This document shows, one piece after another, positions 22,958-29,086 of a stretch of 29,086 bases of DNA. The DNA is taken from assembly GCA_039805725.1 (NCBI GenBank), contig JBDLTT010000041.1, positions 1-29,086 on the forward strand, read 5' to 3'. A model generated the notes under the pieces. The model saw only the letters and a list, made by a program, of their open reading frames with translations. It searched no databases and was not told where the DNA came from. Source of the stretch: Fluviibacter sp039805725 (GTDB lineage Bacteria; Pseudomonadota; Gammaproteobacteria; Burkholderiales; Rhodocyclaceae). A program made the position numbers and the translations under genes. Every line of letters starts with the position of its first letter. Within the stretch, counting starts at the first letter, position 1.

Positions 22958-23296
22958 ATGGCATTCGCTGACAACCTCAAAAAACTGCCGGGCATCTCGC
23001 ATCTGGCCGCTATCGAACTGCGTGATGCCGAGGGCAACCTCGCCGGCATCATCGAAAACAAGGCGGGCAGCCAAGGCTCGCTGGCCGTCTACAACCATCT
23101 GGGGCAACTCTGGGGCGCTATCAACGCCGATGCCGCCAAGCAGGGCCTGGAAATCTTTGCAGAACATACGACCGATGCGCGTGCCCATGCGGGCAAGCAT
23201 CCCAACATCGATCGTCTGCTCAATATCGCCGAAAACGGTGGCGAGATGCTACGTATCAAGCATGTCTTCGCCGTCGACGACGAGCTGCCAGCCTAA
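22958..23296 (+). CDS. DUF2322 family protein
   Basis: A 112-residue protein matching the uncharacterised DUF2322 family: FADNLKKLPGISHLAAIELRD at the start, then ENKAGSQGSLAVYNHL, the EIFAEHTTDARAHAGKHPNIDRL block and a final strand region. It has no signal peptide, membrane segment or catalytic motif I can name. AAGGA upstream supports the ATG, 21 bases after purB. Function is not known; its place after purB suggests cotranscription, not necessarily a shared pathway. Confidence 0.85.
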   Translation: MAFADNLKKLPGISHLAAIELRDAEGNLAGIIENKAGSQGSLAVYNHLGQLWGAINADAAKQGLEIFAEHTTDARAHAGKHPNIDRLLNIAENGGEMLRIKHVFAVDDELPA

Positions 23297-23316
23297 GGCA
23301 ACGGAACGCCGGCGCC

Positions 23317-23856
23317 ATGGAACGTAACTTTCCCGAGGCACTGGCGCATACCCTCCGCTTCGAGGGTGGGTGGGCGCACCACCCGAACGACCCCGGTGGC
23401 GCCACCATGAAGGGCGTTACCCACAAAACCTACGCCGATTATCTGGGTCGCGCCGTCACTCATGACGAATTGCTCCAGATTCCCGAGGAACATCTGGCCG
23501 ACATTTACCGCAAGCGCTATTGGGATGCCTGCCGTTGCAGTGATCTGCCCGATGGGCTGGATCTGGCCGTGTTCGATACAGCGGTCAACACCGGGCCGGC
23601 ACAGGCCGCACGTTTATTACAACGGATTGTTGGCGTTTCGGCCGATGGTAGCATCGGCCCGAAAACGATTGCAGCAGTAAATGAGTATGTTGCCACCCAC
23701 GGCTTGCATGCGCTGATCGAAGCCTATACCGAAGCGCGCCAGAACTTCTACCGCCTATTGCCCACCTATGTACACTTTGGCGAAGGCTGGCGGAAACGGG
23801 CAGAGGGTGTGGCCAAGGTCGCCAAACAGATCGGGCAAGCGAATCCGTCTGCATGA
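23317..23856 (+). CDS. GH108-type muramidase (phage endolysin-like)
   Basis: A 179-residue peptidoglycan hydrolase of glycoside hydrolase family 108 fused to its usual C-terminal putative peptidoglycan-binding region. The catalytic glutamate is E16 in LRFEGGWAHHPNDPGGATMKGVT-type sequence (motif at residues 14-36); later blocks include KRYWDACRCSDLPDG, FDTAVNTGP and GSIGPKTIAAVN. GH108 enzymes cleave the glycan backbone and are frequent phage lysins. There is no signal peptide and no holin or phage gene nearby, so how it would reach the wall is unclear. The gene starts 20 bases after DUF2322 with only a weak ribosome binding site and ends just before a terminator. Confidence 0.88.
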   Translation: MERNFPEALAHTLRFEGGWAHHPNDPGGATMKGVTHKTYADYLGRAVTHDELLQIPEEHLADIYRKRYWDACRCSDLPDGLDLAVFDTAVNTGPAQAARLLQRIVGVSADGSIGPKTIAAVNEYVATHGLHALIEAYTEARQNFYRLLPTYVHFGEGWRKRAEGVAKVAKQIGQANPSA

Positions 23857-23861
23857 AGTAC

Positions 23862-23885
23862 AAACGCCACCCGAAGGTGGCGTTT
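23862..23885. terminator. Terminator between the GH108 gene and secF
   Basis: AAACGCCACC (23862-23871), tetraloop CGAA and GGTGGCGTTT (23876-23885) form ten perfect pairs. The T tract is short (TTTCT) on the plus strand. On the minus strand the last three arm bases are TTT, followed by GTACTT. It lies between two convergent operons. Confidence 0.8.
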
Positions 23886-23906
23886 CTCATGGAGCCTCAG
23901 TGCAGC

Positions 23907-24851
23907 TTAGACGCAGGCCCCATCGGCATTGGCTGAATCAATGCGCTTGGCGGGCTTGATGAACTGATCGCGCTTCACGCCCAGCCACATGACCAGCGGG
24001 CTGGCGACGAGCACCGATGAATAGATACCGAACAGAATGCCGATGGTGAGCGCTAGGGCGAAATAGTGCAGGGCATCACCGCCGAAAATCAGCATTGAGA
24101 GCACCATCATTTCGGTGGCGCCGTGGGTGATGATGGTCCGTGAAATCGTGCTGGTGATGGCGTGATCCAGAATCTCGGGTGTGGTCATGCCGCGCTTCTT
24201 GCGGAAGGTTTCTCGGACGCGGTCAAAGACCACGACCGATTCGTTCACCGAGTACCCCAGCACCGCCAGAATGGCGGCCAGCACCGGGAGCGAGAACTCC
24301 CACTGGAAGAAGGCGAAGAAGCCGAGGATGATGATCACGTCGTGCAGGTTGGCGATGATGGCCGAGACGGCAAAACGCCATTCGAAACGGAGCGCCAGAT
24401 AGAGGACGATGCCGATGATCACGAGCAACAGCGCCAGTGCGCCGTCATGCGCCAGTTCTTCACCGACCTGGGGGCCGACGAACTCCACGCGTTGCAGTTG
24501 CGCCCCCGGGGCGCTTGTTTCGAGCGCAGTCATCACGTTGCTGGCGACAGCCGCCGTGCTTTGTGCCGCTTTCAGCGGCATGCGGATCAGCACATCACGG
24601 CTGGAGCCGAAGTTCTGCACGGTGACATCCTGGAGGTCGGCCTTGGCCAGACCGCCACGGATGGCCTCGAGATCAGCTGTCTGTTTGTATTGCACTTCGA
24701 CCAGCGTACCACCGGTGAACTCGACCGAGAAGTGGAGGCCACGGGTGGCGAGGAAGAAGACCGCCAGCAGGAAGGTGACTAACGAAATCACGTTGAACAC
24801 CAGCGCATGGCGCATGAAGGGGATGTCTTTGCGGATACGGAAAAATTCCAT
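23907..24851 (-). CDS. secF: Protein translocase subunit SecF
   Basis: SecF pairs with SecD in the inner membrane and uses the proton gradient to help pull secretory proteins into the periplasm. The 314-residue protein has an N-terminal transmembrane helix (NVISLVTFLLAVFFLA), the periplasmic LHFSVEFTGGTLVEVQ motif, then five C-terminal helices including the VLGYSVNESVVVFDRVRE segment and SRTIITHGATE, both diagnostic. E. coli SecF has 323 residues. GGGAG eight bases upstream supports the ATG, 14 bases after secD. It is the last gene of the queA-secF operon. Confidence 0.97.
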   Translation of the reverse strand: MEFFRIRKDIPFMRHALVFNVISLVTFLLAVFFLATRGLHFSVEFTGGTLVEVQYKQTADLEAIRGGLAKADLQDVTVQNFGSSRDVLIRMPLKAAQSTAAVASNVMTALETSAPGAQLQRVEFVGPQVGEELAHDGALALLLVIIGIVLYLALRFEWRFAVSAIIANLHDVIIILGFFAFFQWEFSLPVLAAILAVLGYSVNESVVVFDRVRETFRKKRGMTTPEILDHAITSTISRTIITHGATEMMVLSMLIFGGDALHYFALALTIGILFGIYSSVLVASPLVMWLGVKRDQFIKPAKRIDSANADGACV

Positions 24852-24865
24852 GATGGCGCTCCCGG

Positions 24866-26737
24866 TCAGGCTTTCGAGGTGTCGGTTTCAGGTTTCCAGA
24901 CCTGACCGATGGAGATTTTGCTGAGGCGTTTCTGACGACCGTAGATAATATTGACCAGCGCCCGCGAGACCACCACGGCACTGAAGATCGAGGTCAGAAT
25001 GCCCAGACAGTGCACCACGGCAAAGCCGCGTACCGGGCCTGAACCGAAGATCAGCAGAGCAAGGCCGGCGATCAGCGTGGTGATGTTGGAGTCCAGAATC
25101 GTGTCGAAGGCGCGCTCATAACCCGCCGAGATGGCGGCTTGCGGCGTCGAGCCATTGCGCAGTTCTTCACGGATCCGCTCGTTGATCAGCACGTTGGCGT
25201 CAATCGCCATCCCCAGCGCCAGCGCAATCGCGGCGATACCGGGTAGCGTGAGCGTGGCTTGCAGCAACGACAGAATTGCCACGAGGAACAACAGATTGGC
25301 CGACAGCGCGATGACCGAGATCACGCCGAACATGCGGTAGTAAACAATCATGAAAGCGGCGATGGCGGCGAAGCCCCACAGCGTGGCGTGGAAACCGCGC
25401 GAGATGTTCTCGGCGCCCAGCGACGGGCCGACGGTGCGCTCTTCGATGATTTCCATCGGTGCCGCCAGCGAACCGGCGCGCAGGAGGAGGGCGATTTCGT
25501 TGGCTTCAACCGTACTCATACGACCCGAGATCTGCACCTTGCCACCGCCGATTTCGCTGCGGATGACCGGGGCAGTTATCACTTCGCCTTTGCCCTTTTC
25601 AATGAGCAGAATGGCCATGCGTTTGCCGACATTCTCACGGGTAATGTCTCGGAAGATACGGGCGCCGGCCGAGTCCAGGGTCAGGTGCACGACCGGTTCC
25701 TGCGTCTGGTTGTCGAAGCCGGGTTGGGCATCATTCAGGCGCTCGCCGGTAAGGACGACGATCTTTTTGACCAGAATCGGGCTGCCGCCGCGCTCGGTAT
25801 AGAGCTCCGCCGTGCCGGGGATGTTGCCACCGACAGCCGCTTCCAACGCCCCCGGCGTGTCGTCCACCATGCGAATTTCCAGCGTGGCGGTACGGCCCAG
25901 AATATCTTTGGCTTTAGCCGTATCCTGCACGCCCGGCAGCTGAACCACGATGCGATCGGGACCCGACTGCTGGATGATCGGTTCGGCGACGCCCAGTTCG
26001 TTAATCCGGTTATGCAGCGTCGTGATGTTCTGTTTGACGGCGTATTCCTGAATACGCTTCACGGCTTCTGGCTTGAAGGTGCCGACCAGCGCGGCGTCGC
26101 CGCTCAGGGTTTGTTCGGCAAAGCTCAGATCCGGTTGGGCGTCTAGTAATGCGGCGCGCGCCTGATCGCGGTAATCGCTTTCGCGGAAGCGCACAATCAC
26201 GCGTTGGCCGTCGCGGTTGATGCCGGCGTGACGAATGTTCTTGTCGCGCAACAGGGTGCGGATGTCAGCACCGGTGGCATCAAGTCGCTTGGTCAGTGCA
26301 CCCTGCAGATCGACTTGCAGCAGGAAGTGCACGCCGCCGCGGAGATCGAGGCCCAGATACATCGGTAGGGCGTGAATGCTGGTCAGCCACTTCGGCGAGG
26401 CCGAGAGCAGATTTAGTGCAACAACGTACTGACTGTTATCCGGATTCGGGTTGAAGGCGTGCTCGAGAATATCGCGCGCCTTGAGCTGCGTATCGGTATC
26501 GGGCAGACGCACCTTGACGCCATTGGTGTCCAGAAATGCGGCATCACCCGGCAGGTTGTTCTTGTTCAGAACCGTGGTGACCTGCTCCAGCAGTTTGTTG
26601 TCCGACTTCAACGTGGCGCGGATGGGCGACACCTGAACGGCCGGCGTTTCGCCGAAGAAGTTGGGCAACGTGTAGAGCACCCCGATCACCAGGGCAACGG
26701 CCACAACAATATATTTCCAGAGCGGATAACGGTTCAT
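24866..26737 (-). CDS. secD: Protein translocase subunit SecD
   Basis: SecD forms the SecDF accessory complex of the Sec translocon. The 623-residue protein (E. coli 615) has an N-terminal transmembrane helix (KYIVVAVALVIGVLYTLP), a large periplasmic domain including the LGLDLRGGVHFLLQVD motif, and five C-terminal helices with IALALGMAIDANVLINERIREEL and the GPVRGFAVVHCLGILTS region. No strong Shine-Dalgarno sequence precedes the ATG. An 85-base gap to yajC contains a terminator-like hairpin, so secDF expression may be partly uncoupled from yajC. Confidence 0.97.
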   Translation of the reverse strand: MNRYPLWKYIVVAVALVIGVLYTLPNFFGETPAVQVSPIRATLKSDNKLLEQVTTVLNKNNLPGDAAFLDTNGVKVRLPDTDTQLKARDILEHAFNPNPDNSQYVVALNLLSASPKWLTSIHALPMYLGLDLRGGVHFLLQVDLQGALTKRLDATGADIRTLLRDKNIRHAGINRDGQRVIVRFRESDYRDQARAALLDAQPDLSFAEQTLSGDAALVGTFKPEAVKRIQEYAVKQNITTLHNRINELGVAEPIIQQSGPDRIVVQLPGVQDTAKAKDILGRTATLEIRMVDDTPGALEAAVGGNIPGTAELYTERGGSPILVKKIVVLTGERLNDAQPGFDNQTQEPVVHLTLDSAGARIFRDITRENVGKRMAILLIEKGKGEVITAPVIRSEIGGGKVQISGRMSTVEANEIALLLRAGSLAAPMEIIEERTVGPSLGAENISRGFHATLWGFAAIAAFMIVYYRMFGVISVIALSANLLFLVAILSLLQATLTLPGIAAIALALGMAIDANVLINERIREELRNGSTPQAAISAGYERAFDTILDSNITTLIAGLALLIFGSGPVRGFAVVHCLGILTSIFSAVVVSRALVNIIYGRQKRLSKISIGQVWKPETDTSKA

Positions 26738-26771
26738 AGCAACGAATCAGTCAGAACACAGAAAAGTGAAA

Positions 26772-26789
26772 CGGGGGCCAAAGCCCCCG
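26772..26789 (-). terminator. Terminator-like hairpin between yajC and secD
   Basis: On the minus strand CGGGGGC, loop TTTG and GCCCCCG form seven GC-rich pairs, followed by TTTCACTTTTC. The T tract is interrupted, so termination would be partial. It sits 33 bases after the yajC stop and 34 bases before secD. Confidence 0.5.
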
Positions 26790-26822
26790 AATCGAACATG
26801 CACGGTTGGTGCGTGTCCTCGG

Positions 26823-27158
26823 TTACAGTGAGCCCAGCGTACCCTTCGGCAGTACGATACCGATGGCCGGACGCTGAACCGTGATCTCAACCGGACCACC
26901 ATTGTTGGTGCCGACTTCGATCTTGACGTAATTGTCACCAATCGCCGTGACTTTGCCAGTCAGACCGCCCTGGGTAATCACTTCATCACCCTTTTGCAGG
27001 CCGGCGATTAGCGCTTTGTGCTCTTTGGCCTTCTTCATCTGCGGGCGAATCATCAGAAAATACAGGATCGCGAACATGGCGATCAAAGGCAGGAACTGGC
27101 TCAGGGCGTCTTGTACGCCACCGGCGCCAGCGGCTTGGGCAAATGCGGGGCTGATCAC
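26823..27158 (-). CDS. yajC: Preprotein translocase subunit YajC
   Basis: YajC is the small membrane partner of SecDF. With the GTG start at 27158 the protein has 111 residues, close to the 110 of E. coli, and begins like its relatives (ISPAFAQAAGAGG), followed by the single transmembrane helix LPLIAMFAILYFLMIRPQ, the basic KKAKEHKALIAGLQKGDEV, and a small beta domain ending in VLPKGTLGSL. An ATG at 27206 would add 16 unusual residues and lies upstream of a good -10 box, so I reject it; GGAG nine bases before the GTG supports the choice. It lies between tgt and secD. Confidence 0.92.
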   Translation of the reverse strand: MISPAFAQAAGAGGVQDALSQFLPLIAMFAILYFLMIRPQMKKAKEHKALIAGLQKGDEVITQGGLTGKVTAIGDNYVKIEVGTNNGGPVEITVQRPAIGIVLPKGTLGSL

Positions 27159-27196
27159 TTGGGGTGTCTCCAGCGAGTGGTTATCTAAAAGCGCTA

Positions 27197-27205
27197 ATTT
27201 TAGCA
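27197..27205 (-). promoter_or_regulatory. Predicted extended -10 promoter of yajC-secDF
   Basis: Minus-strand TGCTAAAAT, an extended -10 (TGnTAnnnT), lies between tgt and yajC and predicts a transcript starting near 27190, 32 bases before the GTG. It would allow yajC-secDF transcription apart from queA-tgt. Confidence 0.5.
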
Positions 27206-27215
27206 TTCTTTTGCT

Positions 27216-27234
27216 GCCCGCCGGCCTGGCGGGC
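27216..27234. repeat. GC-rich inverted repeat between tgt and yajC
   Basis: GCCCGCC (27216-27222) and GGCGGGC (27228-27234) pair perfectly around GGCCT. No T tract follows on either strand, so it is not a clear terminator. It may protect the tgt 3' end or act with the yajC promoter just downstream. Confidence 0.5.
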
Positions 27235-27249
27235 TAGGGCTGGCTCGAC

Positions 27250-28359
27250 TTAAACGCCGCGCTGACGGTCAGCGCGGAGGCTAGCCACTTTGGGCACGAA
27301 TTGCCCTTGTTCAATGGCTTTGCGCATTTCGGCCATGAGGGTTTGGTAATAGTGCAGGTTATGGATCGTATTGAGCATGCTCGAAAGAATTTCACCGGCG
27401 CGAAACAGGTGGTGCAGGTAGGCACGGCTGAAGTTCTGGCACGTGTAACACGTACAGGTCGGGTCGAGCGACGCTTCGTCCGTTTTAAAGCGGGCGTTTT
27501 TGATCTTGATGTCGCCAAAACGGGTAAAGAGGTGGCCGTTGCGGGCGTTGCGCGTCGGCATCACGCAGTCGAACATATCGATGCCCTGTTCGACGGAGTC
27601 CATCAGGTCTTCTGGCGTGCCCACGCCCATCAGGTAGCGCGGTTTGTCCGTGGGTAACTGTGGTGTGGTATGCGCCAGGATGCGCATCATGTCTTCCTTG
27701 GGCTCACCCACCGACAAGCCGCCGATGGCAAACCCGTTGAAGTTAATGTTCTTCAGGCCGGCCAGCGATTCGTCACGCAGGGCCTCGTGCATGCCGCCCT
27801 GAACAATGCCGAACAGCGCGTTGGTGTTTTCCAGGCGGTCGTGCTCGTCACGTGACCGGCGTGCCCAGCGCAGAGACAGACGCATCGATTCGGCGGCGGT
27901 TTTGGTGTCGGCCGGATACGGCGTGCATTCGTCGAAGATCATGACGATGTCGCTGTTCAGATCTTTCTGGATCTGCATGGAGATTTCCGGGGTTAGAAAC
28001 AGTCGTGCGCCATCGATGGGCGAGGCAAACTTGACGCCTTCTTCGGTTATTTTGCGTAGATCGCCCAGCGAAAAAACCTGAAACCCCCCGGAATCGGTCA
28101 GGATCGGCTTGTCCCAGTTCATGAACTTGTGCAGTCCGCCGAACTGTTTGATCACGTCCATGCCCGGCCGCAGCCAGAGGTGAAAGGTATTACCCAGGCA
28201 AATCTGCGCACCCGTATCGGCCAGCGCCTGCGGCGTCATGGCCTTTACCGTGCCGTAGGTACCCACCGGCATAAACGCCGGGGTGTCGACCTGGCCATGA
28301 GCCAGCGTCATGCGGCCGCGTCGTGCGGCACCATCGGTCGTGATCAGGTCGAATTTCAT
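27250..28359 (-). CDS. tgt: tRNA-guanine transglycosylase (queuine)
   Basis: Tgt exchanges guanine 34 for preQ1 in tRNAs with GUN anticodons, a step of queuosine synthesis. The 369-residue protein has the catalytic aspartate D89 in LTDSGGFQVFSL, the nucleophile region FDCVMPTRNARNG, GFAIGGLSVGE, and the C-terminal zinc site CTCYTC followed by a histidine in YLHHLFRAGE. Length agrees with E. coli (375). Its ATG overlaps the queA stop as ATGA, and no strong ribosome binding site is seen, so translation is likely coupled to queA, whose product acts next in the same pathway. Confidence 0.97.
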   Translation of the reverse strand: MKFDLITTDGAARRGRMTLAHGQVDTPAFMPVGTYGTVKAMTPQALADTGAQICLGNTFHLWLRPGMDVIKQFGGLHKFMNWDKPILTDSGGFQVFSLGDLRKITEEGVKFASPIDGARLFLTPEISMQIQKDLNSDIVMIFDECTPYPADTKTAAESMRLSLRWARRSRDEHDRLENTNALFGIVQGGMHEALRDESLAGLKNINFNGFAIGGLSVGEPKEDMMRILAHTTPQLPTDKPRYLMGVGTPEDLMDSVEQGIDMFDCVMPTRNARNGHLFTRFGDIKIKNARFKTDEASLDPTCTCYTCQNFSRAYLHHLFRAGEILSSMLNTIHNLHYYQTLMAEMRKAIEQGQFVPKVASLRADRQRGV

Positions 28360-29086
28360 AAGGCGTCAGTTTTGGTCAAAAGCATGGCATCGCCATAGCT
28401 GAAGAAGCGGTAGCGCTGTTCAATGGCGTGCCGGTAGGCAGCGCGCATGGTCTCATATCCGGCGAAGGCTGACACCAGCATGAGCAGCGTCGATTTGGGT
28501 AGGTGAAAATTGGTGATCAGCCGGTCGACCACCTTGAATGCGTAGCCGGGGCGAATGAAGAGATCGGTTTCGCGGCTGTCGGCATGCAGTAAGCCGCCCG
28601 GTGCAATGTTCTGGTGGCGTGCGGCCGATTCCAGGGCACGCAATGAGGTTGTGCCGACGGCCACCACCTTGCCGCCGCGGGCGCGGCAGGCGGCAATCGC
28701 ATCAACCGTACTTTGCGGCAAGTGATACCACTCGTGGTGCATTACGTGCTCATCGAGGTTCTCTACGCGTACGGGCTGGAAGGTACCGGCCCCCACGTGC
28801 AGGGTTACGGTGGCCGTTTCGATGCCACGAGCCTTCAGCTGCGCGAATATGCGTTCATCAAAATGCAGGCCAGCGGTAGGTGCGGCTACGGCACCCGGGT
28901 GGGCGGCATACACCGTCTGATAACGCGTTTCATCGTCGGCATCGGGTGTGTGCGTAATATAGGGCGGCAACGGCAACAGGCCATGCGCCTCGGTCAGTTG
29001 CCAGAAATCGCGGGGCTCTTCCGGCGGCAATCCCAGCACAAAGAACTCACCATCTCGGTCGCGGACTTCGACCACAAAGGCATCGG
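28356..29086 (-). CDS. queA: S-adenosylmethionine:tRNA ribosyltransferase-isomerase (partial)
   Basis: QueA transfers and isomerises the ribosyl moiety of S-adenosylmethionine onto preQ1 in tRNA, forming epoxyqueuosine. The C-terminal 242 residues are present; the frame runs off the right edge, so roughly the first 100 residues lie outside. Diagnostic segments are YQTVYAAHPGAVAAPTAGLHF, TLHVGAGTFQPVR, HVMHHEWYHLP, VAVGTTSLRALES and DRLITNFHLPKSTLLMLVSAFAGYE. The stop overlaps the tgt start by four bases. Confidence 0.97.
   Translation of the reverse strand, partial: DAFVVEVRDRDGEFFVLGLPPEEPRDFWQLTEAHGLLPLPPYITHTPDADDETRYQTVYAAHPGAVAAPTAGLHFDERIFAQLKARGIETATVTLHVGAGTFQPVRVENLDEHVMHHEWYHLPQSTVDAIAACRARGGKVVAVGTTSLRALESAARHQNIAPGGLLHADSRETDLFIRPGYAFKVVDRLITNFHLPKSTLLMLVSAFAGYETMRAAYRHAIEQRYRFFSYGDAMLLTKTDAL

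Noticed and set aside
1..29086. CRISPR arrays, transposons, prophage modules, tRNA or rRNA genes
   Set aside because: No spaced repeats, transposase motifs, phage structural genes or RNA gene signatures were seen; only the lone GH108 protein recalls phage.

Overview
The window looks like a stretch of core chromosome from a betaproteobacterium. The evidence is gene content and order, not a marker gene: ilvE followed by a small CHCC zinc-finger gene and waaF, a NudJ-type NUDIX gene next to mnmA, purB followed by a DUF2322 gene, an AlgC-type phosphomannomutase next to yheT, and the queA-tgt-yajC-secD-secF block. The order or genus cannot be fixed from the sequence alone. No insertion sequences, CRISPR arrays, tRNA or rRNA genes were found. 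The genes are tightly packed and the coding strand switches several times.

Left part (1-6021): a small cytosolic thioredoxin-like CPHC protein; then a minus-strand group of an isochorismatase-like hydrolase, an EamA exporter and a luciferase-like monooxygenase; then a plus-strand amino-acid biosynthesis unit, leuA-aroG. A good sigma70-type promoter and an unannotated 39-codon leucine-rich leader ORF precede leuA. The unit ends in a strong bidirectional terminator. Middle left (6046-12340): rhlE and a PduO-type cobalamin adenosyltransferase on the minus strand, divergent from an orphan UgpB-like binding protein and alaS. A 30-bp perfect palindrome separates alaS from the next, convergent operon.

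Middle (12357-17612): a minus-strand operon read from ilvE through a CHCC zinc-finger protein, waaF, an NTF2-like protein and yheT to algC. It mixes branched-chain amino-acid metabolism with LPS core and sugar-phosphate metabolism. The ilvE promoter carries an 18-bp dyad between its -35 and -10 boxes, and the 5' UTR forms a long stem-loop. On the plus strand follow nudJ, an unknown exported Cys/His/Asp protein and mnmA; then on the minus strand a Tat-exported dienelactone hydrolase-like protein and a glutathione S-transferase.

Right part (21523-29086): purB, DUF2322 and a phage-endolysin-like GH108 protein on the plus strand; then, read leftward from the right edge, queA (cut by the window end), tgt, yajC, secD and secF, which cover queuosine tRNA modification and the Sec translocon accessory complex.

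No large novel system is evident. The most interesting signals are regulatory: the putative leuA leader peptide, which may be translated from a leaderless transcript; a rhlE start codon that coincides with its predicted transcription start; the dyad and stem-loop in front of ilvE; and a hairpin followed by T-rich sequence between yajC and secD. Among the genes, the uncharacterised exported Cys-His-Asp protein and the orphan endolysin in the purB operon deserve a second look.
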